Numbered from the stretch's first letter, positions 49,401 to 56,753 are shown. The stretch is 64,000 nt of DNA from Solibaculum mannosilyticum (GCF_015140235.1 NZ_AP023321.1:1726501-1790500), one strand, 5' to 3'. Notes: generated from the sequence alone by a model not told the origin. Translations and numbers: made by a program.

Positions 49401-51115
49401 TCATCAATGCAATCCAGTTGACACCGGGCGATACGGTTCGCTCCTTCAACCATCACATCAACGACGGCAGTTTGCGGAACGTCACCATCAACACAGGGAG
49501 CGCCCAATTTAATTCCGCCTTCCTTTACGATGTGGACAGCCAGGGCCGGGAAATTGTCCGGGTCAAGCATTTGATCCAAAACAACCAGGCCACCAGTTAT
49601 GAATACGATATGATGGGGCATATCTCCCGCATCTATCTGCCCGACGGCAAAGAAATCGCTTTCGCCTACGACGACCTAGGACAGCTCATCCGGGAGGACA
49701 ATGGGCAAATCAATCAGACCATTGTCTATACCTATGATAATGCTGGCAATATTCTGCAAAAAGAAACCTATCCTTACACCACTGGGGAAGTCCAGCCCGG
49801 GAACGGTTCCCAAACTGTTTACGAATACGGGGACGGAATTTGGAAAGACCTCCTTACCTATCAGAGCGACATCGGCAGCATCCAATACGATGAAATCGGC
49901 AACCCCACCATGTACGGCCAATGGCTCCTCAGTTGGGAAGCGGGACGTCAACTCAAAAGCATCATCTCAAAAGCAGGGCTCAACCTATCCTTTACCTATG
50001 GGGAAAATGGCCTGCGCACTTCTAAAACATCTGATGGGGATCGTATCACTTACCAAGTCATCGATGGCGTCATTCGCTCCCTCACGAAGGAGAACTGGAT
50101 GGGCGAAGAGACCTTGACCTTCCAGTATAGCTGTGGGGCCGTGCTCAGCGTCATCTACCAAGGGGAAGAGTATTGGTACATCAAAAATGCCCAAGGCGAC
50201 ATCACGGGGCTTATGGACAAAAACGGTGAGATGGTGGTAACATATACGTATGATAGCTGGGGTGTCCCGGTATCACGGGAAGGCAGTATGAAAGATACGT
50301 TAGGGCTGTTAAACCCCTTCCGGTACCGTGAGTACATCTACGACGATGAGTCGGGCCTTTACTACCTACAAACCCGGTATTATGATCCTAGGGTAGGCCG
50401 GTTCCTCAACGCGGACATCATGATGGCGTCTAACGGGGATTTCCCCTCCTGCAGCGTCTTCTCCTACTGTTCCAATGATCCGGTGGACGGCTACGATCCC
50501 TCTGGTATGTCCGAATTCCAGGATAACTATATGTTAGCCAAAAAGAAATATTTGGCCCGTTGGGGTTCTGGCAAGCAAGATGAGTATAAATACAGCAGGT
50601 ATCCCTCGAAAAACTTTGGCTCTGGCAAACAAGAAGAGTATAACAGACCTCAACAAAGCCTTGTTGACAAAGCTCAAAAGAAAAATAACAATAGTAAAGG
50701 CTTTGGCATTGTGGGAAAAACCGTTTCTTATGGCAAAGCCGGTATGGGGGCTGTATGTGATGCTATCGGTATTGGTCTCTCCAGGGAACTAGCCACACCA
50801 CCGCAATTGTCTGTTATATCTACAGCTTTTAGCATGCCTAATTTTATAGCAGCCCACTGGACAAATGACGCTTTAACCACAAACCAAAAGATCGCAATGA
50901 CAGGCTACGAAGTGCTTACTGGAATGGGTGGGATTGCCTTAGCCTATGGGATCTCTAATTGTTGGAATCCTACTGGGTGGATAGGGATGGTAGGCGCAGT
51001 TTTTATCACTGTAACTTATACAATTGCTACAAATAAGTTAAGTGACTTATTAGTGGAACGCTTTACGATAATGAATGAGCAGGAAAAAATAGAGGCCTTA
51101 GGCATTACACAATAG
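43490..51115 (+). CDS. secreted RHS/YD-repeat toxin, WapA-like, family-A tip
   Basis: A 2541-residue polymorphic toxin. A Sec signal peptide (about residues 1-34) is followed by a WapA-type N-terminal region, a DNRLRE-like domain (about 318-490), a domain opening the RHS shell (about 515-600) and YD repeats. These are interrupted by several carbohydrate-binding-like beta modules (about 835-1140 and 1520-1980). The RHS core sits at about 2272-2340 (FRYREYIYDDESGLYYLQTR and YYDPRVGRFLNADI), ending DPVDGYDPSGM. A linker follows, then a hydrophobic tip (about 2385-2541) with LAYGISNCWNPTGW. RHS shells enclose their tip toxin and release it after DPxG. The tip here looks helical and membrane-active. 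The immunity gene starts 9 bp after the stop. The linker is mosaic: its first part matches the family-B orphans, its last part (PQQSLVDKAQKKN) orphan 1. Confidence 0.93.
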   Translation: MKINKWIRSVALTLAFLLAAQVSPIQPFAQEAAANIQALQQQHQFWEEQPETSPSEISPQDIVGEIVEKREPNVKHFLLESGQIIAATYPQTVHELVDGQWQEIDNSLEKEPLTRSSNGDQEISNQAAGFRVSFSEGEGNKLIELQKESSSISWNLQDAGQKNLTISQPDGTEPSNPFAVKDVKSSGTYQDILPGTDIEYILNGTTIKENIVVENLSSIRSYQFDLECQNASAVLNEDKSITFLDGQGNIIFSMQAPVMYDAVGEYSDAVEVKLTPSENGYRYELIPDGGWMSEPERVYPITIDPTVETEQDTKGVQSTYIKESMPTTKLRNEARIWVGSASAKIPAACRALIKVTLPTLTPADFVTSTYLQLTPIATHYLGWNSDGIENYYFTAHRVTSDWDPSTVTWNTQPEFDPSVVDYKMARINNYDYNFNITEIAKEWYNTGVNTGLELQLNQEEGFCFFGEFGADSTMNDDPESYPILYITYMNTAGMENFWTYQTTSAGEAGSAFVQNHTGHLTYAHDDLGLGGNIMPVAISHVYNSTYKDENIGYGLGWQTNYDQTIKLETIGDRKYYIYRDSDGTKHSFDATESKDEYEDSSGLELKLKIDTGSSDARYVITDQDDNKLNFDQNGALKTVCNARDQKITISRDSAGKIQSIADGTNRIFTFAYDGGNLSSITTPDGRQQRMSYTDNQLTGIGYDDTTSNDDSKFTYGEHGLISAQSRFGDRVDMTYNANGNVILLEGSYVNEGTANKFSQLTFDYSIKETKVTDHKGRKSTYQFNEFGNTKCIYNDEGQAQFYKYYAPNDINPDGNGEPYGQNRMEMASDMQKVSCNLLQNNSFEEDGHWNGGNFSTEDAYEGKRSYCLTGSDSGEVTAVQYLELNKGDTYVFSSYVKNEEGDGESSTAGLSMEYKNASGAIVSSPISTVEKGNGWQRISATITLPSDASGRMVNLVLHKRGTGNAYFDCVQVEEGSVPNRFNLIENPDFYHYTGGTPWHWDNSHGYGMGWMDGQMEMGMTGNCYCMEGTPNLDCQAYDTVYVKGEEGTTLNYGGWILADSAPELHGEAAELNDITCLVRIELYSGDSKVQSQEVDANTFCDEWQFVGDTIIAKQSFDSVKVIFEYKNNVNRIYIDGAFLYKDYFGQSYRYDEDGNVISTTAYDKQESTFEYDTDNDMVKSTDPKGASYTYQYNDYHQPEVATSAEGIDYSYYYDQNGNIAQSQKTSRTSNTTGSAVYTEDGQYLTSQSDVFGNTVSYTYNDDGTVHTVTDAKGVVTTYTYDDLKRVIRVETTNGDESLDNQYGYTGDKMTSVTHNGFQYLFDYDSMGRISATYVASENGEKRLLSGNTYVPATNGVASGLVKSLTYGNGAIKSYTYDRQDRVIGVRYDGDQKDRYTYEYNSEGLLHSQTDTQNNVTVRYEYDLSKRLSKIHFGSEYTLQYHYDINNNLVKVEEIYGSTTQNTRYLYNQDDLVTQVMTAGGGYIDYDYSYDRRKNLYTKENLTSNADTYGFTGPEGSITMENSFAVAPVKNQPTATLTKSSEEDSITNYGSLHTTVPRPGEQYTISFWYQAQPGTAGTLRMQAFGENGSGEQVPLSDYAALELNGQNADGQYRYFETCIELEDPLYESVQWVSPTIQWVGGTGTISLNAVTFTNVYEDIWVPEGLSNTDTNNGGLATIVDSSSVNAPVPYDNTAKWEKTGSGRQWHGTYDAFRTSVPQPNEVWELSFYAKLDSDAAGTTMRFQFNGHDNIGSLWASKSTWEDIQLHADDQWHRYSVQVTMDEDLYNEGTSYIIPYLFWDSSDQAATLYLNGVSLHRVDNVWTKNQKGNFQEDYTAENIASPQINQIDSSDSPVETDPTTSISAPDGQTKTAAIRVIDGMLGGQTWTMSFWAKSTDDNPDHPSVPMEFDIRSNDLFGSISTLENVSRISVPNDSKWHFYTMTATIDEAFGADFTENGLRAWIKTSIAQQGTLLINAIQLTPGDTVRSFNHHINDGSLRNVTINTGSAQFNSAFLYDVDSQGREIVRVKHLIQNNQATSYEYDMMGHISRIYLPDGKEIAFAYDDLGQLIREDNGQINQTIVYTYDNAGNILQKETYPYTTGEVQPGNGSQTVYEYGDGIWKDLLTYQSDIGSIQYDEIGNPTMYGQWLLSWEAGRQLKSIISKAGLNLSFTYGENGLRTSKTSDGDRITYQVIDGVIRSLTKENWMGEETLTFQYSCGAVLSVIYQGEEYWYIKNAQGDITGLMDKNGEMVVTYTYDSWGVPVSREGSMKDTLGLLNPFRYREYIYDDESGLYYLQTRYYDPRVGRFLNADIMMASNGDFPSCSVFSYCSNDPVDGYDPSGMSEFQDNYMLAKKKYLARWGSGKQDEYKYSRYPSKNFGSGKQEEYNRPQQSLVDKAQKKNNNSKGFGIVGKTVSYGKAGMGAVCDAIGIGLSRELATPPQLSVISTAFSMPNFIAAHWTNDALTTNQKIAMTGYEVLTGMGGIALAYGISNCWNPTGWIGMVGAVFITVTYTIATNKLSDLLVERFTIMNEQEKIEALGITQ
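50458..50640 (+). repeat. recombination tag, parental copy at the end of the RHS core
   Basis: The DNA from CTTCTCCTACTGTTCCAATG to the codons for GSGKQEEY recurs, whole or in part, at the start of the orphan modules (52533, 55400, 56845, 58219; shorter matches at 51505, 53981, 59665). It provides homology for exchanging tips. Confidence 0.85.
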
Positions 51116-51124
51116 GAGGTTATC

Positions 51125-51472
51125 ATGGACGATCCTAAAAAAGACAATTCAAAAAGAGGTGTCAAATCCTATAAAAATTTATGGTTTAGCGAAATTCTTC
51201 TTTGGTGTTTTATTCCTGTCTATTTTTGGATACGATGGATTATGCGGGATCCAGATTGGGTACATGGTAGAGCTTTTGGTCATATTTGTATACTTTATGG
51301 GGTTTTTGTAATTGGCATTGTCTGTATGTGTACATATGGCCTAGTTGATGACTACAAAAGCTTGGTACGTCGTGGCAAAACAGAGCACAAACCATGGAAG
51401 CTTGCTTCAATTATGATTGTCCATATTCTTAATCTTCTTATATCGTCATATATCCTATTTATTTATCACTAA
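51125..51472 (+). CDS. family-A immunity protein, polytopic membrane
   Basis: A 115-residue protein with three hydrophobic helices (about 22-42, 53-75 and 93-113). Sequence landmarks are KSYKNLW, the loop DDYKSLVRRGKTEHKPWKL and the end SSYILFIYH. It starts behind GGAGG that overlaps the RHS stop region (TAGGAGG), so it is coupled to toxin translation. No known immunity family is recognised; the role rests on position and on four similar genes, each tied to a family-A module. Confidence 0.8.
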   Translation: MDDPKKDNSKRGVKSYKNLWFSEILLWCFIPVYFWIRWIMRDPDWVHGRAFGHICILYGVFVIGIVCMCTYGLVDDYKSLVRRGKTEHKPWKLASIMIVHILNLLISSYILFIYH

Positions 51473-51480
51473 TATATCAA

Positions 51481-51514
51481 AGGAGGAGCCTATCTTATTA
51501 GATGGGCTCCTCCT
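51481..51514 (+). promoter_or_regulatory. hairpin enclosing ribosome site and start codon of orphan 1
   Basis: A 15-bp stem (51481-51495 with 51500-51514, one G-U pair) with loop TATT. The 5' arm contains the Shine-Dalgarno AGGAGGAG, the 3' arm the ATG at 51502. Once transcribed it would hide both from the ribosome. It lacks a U-run, so it is not a terminator. Confidence 0.7.
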
Positions 51515-52149
51515 ACTGCTCCAATGATCCTGTGGACGGCTACGATCCATCCGGCATGTCCGAGTTCCAGGATAACTATATGCGTTGGGCTGCTGAAAGA
51601 AGAGAATATCGGAAACGTTTCGGTTCTGGAAAACAGGAAGAGTATGCCCTGTGGAAAAAGCAACAAGATGAGAAAAATAATCCTCAACAAAGCCTTGTTG
51701 ACAAAGCTCAAAAGAAAAATGGTGTCAGCAAGTCATTTAATACATCCGGCACTATCATTAACTGGGTAAAAACAGGTGGAGGGGCTTTTTGTGATATCGT
51801 AAGCTTTGGCGCATCTGGGCAACTAGCTACAAATGCAACTGTTGCAAAAGTATCTTATGCTGTTTCTACTCCACTTTTTATAGCTGCACATTGGGCCAAT
51901 GAAGATCTTTTATTTGATCAAAAAATGGTTATGACTTCATATGAAATTTTAAGTGCAGCTGGCGGAGTTGCTTTAGCCTACGGAATCTCAAATATCTGGA
52001 ATCCAACTGGATGGGTAGGGGTATTAGGTTCAGTAGCCATTACGCTAACCTATACTTACCTAACATCACAAGGTAGTAATTGGCTTGTTGAATATTATAC
52101 AAAAGAAAATCAAAAAGACCTAGCAGATGAAATCTATGGGTTACAATAG
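51502..52149 (+). CDS. orphan RHS tip module 1, family A
   Basis: A 215-codon frame that begins with the RHS-core end (SSYCSNDPVDGYDPSGMSEF), an alternative linker (MRWAAERREYRKRFGSGKQ) and the segment PQQSLVDKAQKKN identical at DNA level to the main protein. The hydrophobic tip has FIAAHWANEDLL and LAYGISNIWNPTGW. It has no signal peptide and no shell of its own, so it can only act after recombination into the full-length gene. Its leader hairpin probably blocks translation. Confidence 0.82.
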   Translation: MGSSYCSNDPVDGYDPSGMSEFQDNYMRWAAERREYRKRFGSGKQEEYALWKKQQDEKNNPQQSLVDKAQKKNGVSKSFNTSGTIINWVKTGGGAFCDIVSFGASGQLATNATVAKVSYAVSTPLFIAAHWANEDLLFDQKMVMTSYEILSAAGGVALAYGISNIWNPTGWVGVLGSVAITLTYTYLTSQGSNWLVEYYTKENQKDLADEIYGLQ

Positions 52150-52162
52150 TAGGAGGCTTTCT

Positions 52163-52498
52163 ATGAAAAAAAACACTCAACAAAAATTTGCTAAATCGTA
52201 TAAAAGTCTTTGGTTGTCTTTATTTATTTCATTAGCACTTGTTTTTGTATACTTAACTGCTAGAACATCAATGCGTAATCCAAACTGGCAAGACAATTTT
52301 CGAGGAGCATTTGCCATCTATGCAGCATACGGCATATATTTTCTAAGTTTTGGTTTTATTCCAGCCATCATTGTTGACTATCGTGGTTTAATACATACAA
52401 AAAAGTCTATACACAAATGGTGGAAAATTGCATCTTTGGTTATAGTTCAAGTAATCTATCTTCTTGTATCTTGGTATATTCTGTTTATTTACCATTAA
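52163..52498 (+). CDS. family-A immunity protein for orphan 1
   Basis: A 111-residue three-helix membrane protein (KSYKSLWLSLFISLALVFVY; later VDYRGLIHTKKSIHKWWK). I chose the ATG at 52163 because TAGGAGG lies 6 bp before it. It is paired with the orphan ending 13 bp upstream. Confidence 0.8.
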   Translation: MKKNTQQKFAKSYKSLWLSLFISLALVFVYLTARTSMRNPNWQDNFRGAFAIYAAYGIYFLSFGFIPAIIVDYRGLIHTKKSIHKWWKIASLVIVQVIYLLVSWYILFIYH

Positions 52499-52508
52499 TA
52501 TATCAAAG

Positions 52509-52540
52509 GGGGAGCCTATCTTATTTAGGTGGGCTTCTCC
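52509..52540 (+). promoter_or_regulatory. leader hairpin of orphan 2
   Basis: GAGCCTATCT pairs with AGGTGGGCTTC around a TATTT loop with one bulged T; the purine-rich ribosome site (AAAGGGGGAG) and GTG start at 52529 lie in opposite arms. The bulged T disturbs only one position of the orphan 1 stem. Confidence 0.6.
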
Positions 52541-53230
52541 TACTGTTCCAATGATCCTGTGGACGGCTACGATCCATCCGGCATGTCCGAGTTCCAGGAT
52601 AACTATATGTTAGCCAAAAAGAAATATTTGGCCCGCTGGGGTTCTGGCAAGCAAGATGAGTATAAATACAGTAGATATCCCTCGAAAAACTTTGGCTCTG
52701 GCAAACAGGAAGAATATTATTATAGCCATAATCCTGTGCAAAGAGTTCTTTACAATGCTTATAATACAGTAAGGAAAAATGTATCTGCTACCTATAGTCG
52801 AGGGGTAACAGTGTCAGCCGGAGGATTTAATGTAACTATAGGAATTTCTGCGGATACAAAAGGACATATAGCACCACAGATTACATTTACTTCAGGTATA
52901 GGTACCGGTAGCTTTACAGATTGGTCTATCGGTTTATATCAAACAGTAACAAACGCTCCAGGTATCAATAAATTAAATGAATACGGAATTCAATGCGGGG
53001 GATCCGTTGGTACCGTTGTAGAAGGCGTTCCTATATTTGCAGGCATGGACCTAAACATCATTCCTGATGGACCAAATACATATAGTGGAGTTACTTCTTC
53101 TTTTGGATTCGGTGGTTCACCTGGTGCAGAGTTCCATGTCCAACAGGGTTATACATGGACATTAGGAGGAGGTTATTTTGATATGGGATACCTAGCAGAT
53201 AAATTGTTTTATCAAATGATTGGGTGGTGA
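52529..53230 (+). CDS. orphan RHS tip module 2, family B
   Basis: A 233-codon frame: RHS-core tag, long linker (LAKKKYLARWGSGKQDEYKY), then a Gly/Ser/Thr/Val-rich tip with alternating pattern (VTVSAGGFNVTIGISADTKG; QITFTSGIGTGSFTDWSIGL) ending FYQMIGW. No nuclease or other enzyme motif is visible. The beta-strand pattern suggests a pore-forming or envelope-binding toxin. The immunity gene follows 4 bp later. This module is intact. Confidence 0.8.
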   Translation: MGFSYCSNDPVDGYDPSGMSEFQDNYMLAKKKYLARWGSGKQDEYKYSRYPSKNFGSGKQEEYYYSHNPVQRVLYNAYNTVRKNVSATYSRGVTVSAGGFNVTIGISADTKGHIAPQITFTSGIGTGSFTDWSIGLYQTVTNAPGINKLNEYGIQCGGSVGTVVEGVPIFAGMDLNIIPDGPNTYSGVTSSFGFGGSPGAEFHVQQGYTWTLGGGYFDMGYLADKLFYQMIGW

Positions 53231-53234
53231 TTTG

Positions 53235-53918
53235 ATGAAAATTTTAGCTCGTATTTTCTTTAGTATGTTTATCCTTTCGATATTCACTATAACAACTGTG
53301 TCGGCACAGGAAAAGCCATTAGATTTAGTAAAACTTGATGAAGAATATGAAGCGACATTGTTTGCTGTCGGCATTATGGTAGATCGAAACGATAATGTAG
53401 GAATCTATTTTGACAATGACGTGATCCATGTTTATCATCCAGACGGCACCTTTTATTATGGGTTTCGCTTCAATGCCAAAGGTTCCTATGTCTCTGATTT
53501 TGACGCAGTAGGTAATGTTATGATTGCAGGCGCTCGCCAGGACAATATTTACTGTTTTAATCCTGACGGCGATCTAGTAAGGAAAACTCCTAAAGAGGCA
53601 ATGTTTTTTAATTATGAGGAAGAAAGTGATTATTTTTACAATCGGCAAAAAAGCCAAAAGGTCGAGTGTGAAGGATTTACCTATGTGTTTAGGAAATCAT
53701 TTTGGCATAAACAGCTTGTGAAAGTGATGGATGATGGGACAGAAATCGTTTTTTATGATTCCGGAGTTTCTCAGATAATTCTTTTACTTGTTATAATAGT
53801 AGGACTTCTTCTTCTTTTCACATTAGGATTTGTTGTAATTATTAAACGTATGCTCAGACAAAATCGTGAGTATTACTTAAATGGTGAACCTGATACGGTA
53901 AAGCTGAAGTGGAAGTAG
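53235..53918 (+). CDS. family-B immunity protein, exported with C-terminal anchor
   Basis: A 227-residue protein with a signal peptide (ILARIFFSMFILSIFTITTV, cleavage near SAQ), an extracellular domain with propeller-like repeats (GIMVDRNDNVGIYFDNDVIH; NVMIAGARQDNIYCFNPDGD), then one helix (IILLLVIIVGLLLLFTLGFV) and a basic cytoplasmic tail. The binding part faces outside, so the toxin should be met at the outer face of the membrane or in the wall. The ATG at 53235 is chosen behind GGTGGTGA. Confidence 0.8.
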   Translation: MKILARIFFSMFILSIFTITTVSAQEKPLDLVKLDEEYEATLFAVGIMVDRNDNVGIYFDNDVIHVYHPDGTFYYGFRFNAKGSYVSDFDAVGNVMIAGARQDNIYCFNPDGDLVRKTPKEAMFFNYEEESDYFYNRQKSQKVECEGFTYVFRKSFWHKQLVKVMDDGTEIVFYDSGVSQIILLLVIIVGLLLLFTLGFVVIIKRMLRQNREYYLNGEPDTVKLKWK

Positions 53919-53929
53919 ACTAGGAACGC

Positions 53930-53972
53930 AGGGGCATATTATGTAGATTAATATGCCTCTACTTTGTTTTTT
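53930..53972 (+). terminator. terminator inside the array after module 2
   Basis: AGGGGCATATTA pairs with TAATATGCCTCT, followed by ACTTTGTTTTTT. The same arrangement follows module 6. Confidence 0.8.
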
Positions 53973-53980
53973 GAGGCTCC

Positions 53981-54640
53981 AACGATCCTGTCAACAGCTC
54001 CGATCCCTCCGGTATGTCCGAATTCCAGGATAACTACATGCGTTGGGAACGTGACAAGTAGGGTTCTGGCAAAAAGTAAGAATATATGCGGGCTGAGACA
54101 GAGGCTTACAATCAAAGGGTTCTTCATCCTCAGAAAAGCGGTAGTCTTGTAGGGATAGGTGGGTCTGTTGTAACTGAGTATAACACTCCTACTTCCAGTA
54201 ACAGCTGGGGTATTTTCTCTTATAAAACTGGAACAAAAACGACATATACCCACAAACAATATGGCAATCCTGGTGCTCCGGTCTCTGCCTTCGCTAGAGT
54301 AGTGAGTAATAATCTGTTAGCTTCTTATACCGGAATAGCGTTCAATTACCAAGGCTGGTCACTAAAATTCACTAAATCTTTGGCAGATATCGGAGTTTCT
54401 ATCAGTTATAGTATAGGTAATACAATGCAAAGCCTTGGAATTTCGATTGGACAGGATTGCACTATATCAGTTACTACCACTACTTCAACAGACATTGGTA
54501 ATAACATAACAGAGTCTTCCTATCAAACTTTCAGCATAGATTTAAAGCCATTTATATTTTTCCTTGGAGCTCCCGAGGCACAGCCCTCTGGCGAAGGTTC
54601 TTGGCAACCAAATTTAAGTCCTGCACCAGCTTATCCATAA
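53981..54640 (+). pseudogene. orphan RHS tip module 3, family C, two stops in the tag
   Basis: The frame NDPVNSSDPSGMSEFQDNYM is followed by TAG (54059-54061) and TAA (54077-54079). The related tag at module 7 has TGG and CAA at these places, so both are point mutations. The tip itself is open (from about 54080): SNSWGIFSYKTG, LADIGVSISYSIG and the family-C mark YQTFSIDLKPFIFF. A crossover downstream of the stops would rescue a full toxin; one upstream would not. Confidence 0.75.
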
Positions 54641-54661
54641 GGTTAAGGAGAGATAATTTTT

Positions 54662-55360
54662 ATGTGGTATTTTTTATTTCGATTTATCGCTCTTGCAGTC
54701 ATAGTTTCCTTATTCATTGTGTGCATTTTTTGTATTCCATGGCTTAGGAAAAAAACTCGTCGAACAAAGGTAATCGCTTTTATCTTATTTCTGATCATAC
54801 TTCTAATTTTTCTGCCATATCCTTATGAGAATTTTTTCTTCCATTTTAAAACCCCTGAAGAAGCTTTTGCTTATTCTCATTTCGGCGCTGCTATACAAAC
54901 GGTTTCGGTGGAGGACACATGTGCCTTTGTGGTATATTCTTCCGGTGGGCAAAGTGCTGATCCTGATGTAATTGAAAAAGGGCCCTATGGTTGGAACATA
55001 AACAGTCCTTTTTCTCCACGTAATGGCGGCTCTAAACACTGGTCTTCTACCGATACAACAGGAAAATCTAAAACCTTTTTTCTAAATGTTGTTCAGTCAG
55101 AACAATCAAGGCAATTATTTATTATGATTCATAGGTTTGATTCTGTTGGTAACTCTCACGAAATCGCTGATATCCATGACACATTGGATTCATTATTTCA
55201 AATACATACTTCCGATTCTTACCTTTCTCACATCGAATACTACTACACGGTTTTGGATGTCGACGACGTAGACGATCATTATCAGATATATGTTGATGGC
55301 AAACCAGTTGATCCTTTTAAAGACCTATATCAAAAAAGTGAGTGGTCTGCCATACAGTAA
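54662..55360 (+). CDS. family-C immunity protein for orphan 3
   Basis: A 232-residue protein with two N-terminal helices (FRFIALAVIVSLFIVCIFCI; VIAFILFLIILLIFLPY) and a C-terminal domain beginning FFHFKTPEEAFAYSHFGAAI, with CAFVVYSSGG and IYVDGKPVDPFKDL. The hairpin of two helices places the C-terminal domain on the same side as the N-terminus or outside, depending on the first helix; topology is not certain. Its start follows AAGGAGAG. Confidence 0.75.
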   Translation: MWYFLFRFIALAVIVSLFIVCIFCIPWLRKKTRRTKVIAFILFLIILLIFLPYPYENFFFHFKTPEEAFAYSHFGAAIQTVSVEDTCAFVVYSSGGQSADPDVIEKGPYGWNINSPFSPRNGGSKHWSSTDTTGKSKTFFLNVVQSEQSRQLFIMIHRFDSVGNSHEIADIHDTLDSLFQIHTSDSYLSHIEYYYTVLDVDDVDDHYQIYVDGKPVDPFKDLYQKSEWSAIQ

Positions 55361-55374
55361 AGTGATTTATAAGC

Positions 55375-55406
55375 AGGAGCTCATCTCGGCAAGATGGGCT
55401 TCTCCT
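55375..55406 (+). promoter_or_regulatory. leader hairpin of orphan 4
   Basis: GAGCTCATCT pairs with AGATGGGCTTC with one bulged T, loop CGGCA. AGGAG is in the 5' arm and ATG (55394-55396) in the 3' arm. The sequence differs from the other leaders, yet the fold is kept. Confidence 0.6.
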
Positions 55407-56040
55407 ACTGTTCCAATGCTACGATCCATCCGGCATGTCCGAGTTCCAGGACAACTATATGTTAGCCAAAAAGAAATATTTGGCCCGTTGGAGTTCTGGC
55501 AAGCAAGATGAGTATAAGCGATGGGAAGAGCAACAAGATGCCAATAACAACGTCTTTGGCGCTGGCGCTTCTTCTGTAATTGATGTTGATTATCCTGCCT
55601 CTAATAATAATTTCATTTTTATAACTAAAACCGGAAAGAAGACATCTAGCACTACCAATAGCTGGGGAGATTCTAGTAGACCTGTTTCTGTCTATGCCAG
55701 AGGCGTACAAAACAATTGGCTTGCATCATCCGCCGGGTTGGCCTTCGACGGGGATGGATGGGGAAGTAAAATCAATCTTTCTTTAGCAGATATTGGAGTA
55801 TCCGGTTCTAGCTACGTTGGCGAAAACACAACACAAAACTTTGGCGTTTCCGTTTCCCTACTAGAAGGTACTGTCTCCTTTTATAACAATACAGTTGTTG
55901 ATGTTAGTAACAACACAACAGAAACCGCTTATCAGACTTTTAGTATTGATCTCAAACCAATTCTCTTTTTCTGGGCTGGTGCCTCAGCAGTTTCAGGCGC
56001 TGGAGCTGGAACTCCTACACCTGCGCCCGTTGCCCCATAA
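55394..56040 (+). pseudogene. orphan RHS tip module 4, family C, 13-bp deletion in the tag
   Basis: Compared with other tags, 13 bp (GATCCTGTGGACG) are missing after TCCAAT near 55418, so the frame from the leader ATG is lost. The rest (55435-56040, SEFQDNYM onward) is open, with linker LARWSSGKQDEYKRWEEQQD and a tip with TNSWGDSSRPVSVYARG, LADIGVSGSSYVGE and YQTFSIDLKPILFF. The lost part would be replaced by recombination with the main gene, so the tip could still be usable. Confidence 0.75.
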
Positions 56041-56066
56041 AAAATAAAAAGTAAGGAGAGGTTCTC

Positions 56067-56753
56067 ATGTGGTTTTATTTGTTTCGATTGGTTATCATGA
56101 TTTTTGTTGCTATTTTAGTCCTTCTCTGTCTCCGATTTATCCCACGACTGCGACAAAGAAAGACATGGGAAAAGATAATTGGATTTGTTGCCATAGAAAT
56201 TATTCTATTCGTTATTCTACAATATCCTTTTGAGAACCTCTTCTTTCATTTTGAAACCCCTGAAGAAGCATTTACCTATTCTCATTTTGGCGCTACTGTA
56301 CAAACCATTGTAGAAGAAGAGTCTTGTGCTTTTGTCGTATATTCTTCTGGTAGTCCTATCGTTAAGATTGATGTAATTGAGAAAGGAGATCATGGCTGGA
56401 ACATAAACCGTCCAGGTGCTAAGCATAAGGATGGCTATAAATTATGGACTTCTACTGACGCATCTAATAACGTCAAAGTATTTTCTTTAAAAATGGTTCA
56501 GTCCAATCAATCCAATCAGCTATTTGTTGTAGTTCATAGATATGAATTCAATATCCCCCCCTCTGATATTACAGAAGTCTATGATAATTTAAGTTCTTCT
56601 TTCCAACTATATACTGAGCGTTCAGATAACTGGTATACTGAATATCACTACACTGTTTTAGATATGGCAAGATTAGACAACGATTATCAAATCTATGTGG
56701 AAGGAAAACCTATAGATCCTTTTAAAGATCTTGCTCTAGATGAGTATATGTAG
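56067..56753 (+). CDS. family-C immunity protein for orphan 4
   Basis: A 228-residue paralogue of 54662-55360 with the same two N-terminal helices, FFHFETPEEAFTYSHFGATV, CAFVVYSSGS and IYVEGKPIDPFKDL. The start follows AAGGAGAGG. Differences between the two copies are spread over the C-terminal domain, as expected if each is matched to its own toxin. Confidence 0.75.
   Translation: MWFYLFRLVIMIFVAILVLLCLRFIPRLRQRKTWEKIIGFVAIEIILFVILQYPFENLFFHFETPEEAFTYSHFGATVQTIVEEESCAFVVYSSGSPIVKIDVIEKGDHGWNINRPGAKHKDGYKLWTSTDASNNVKVFSLKMVQSNQSNQLFVVVHRYEFNIPPSDITEVYDNLSSSFQLYTERSDNWYTEYHYTVLDMARLDNDYQIYVEGKPIDPFKDLALDEYM

Noticed and set aside
51481-51514. Module leader hairpins as transcription terminators
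   Set aside because: No U-run follows; instead the 3' arm runs straight into coding tag sequence. True terminators at 53930 and 59609 look different.
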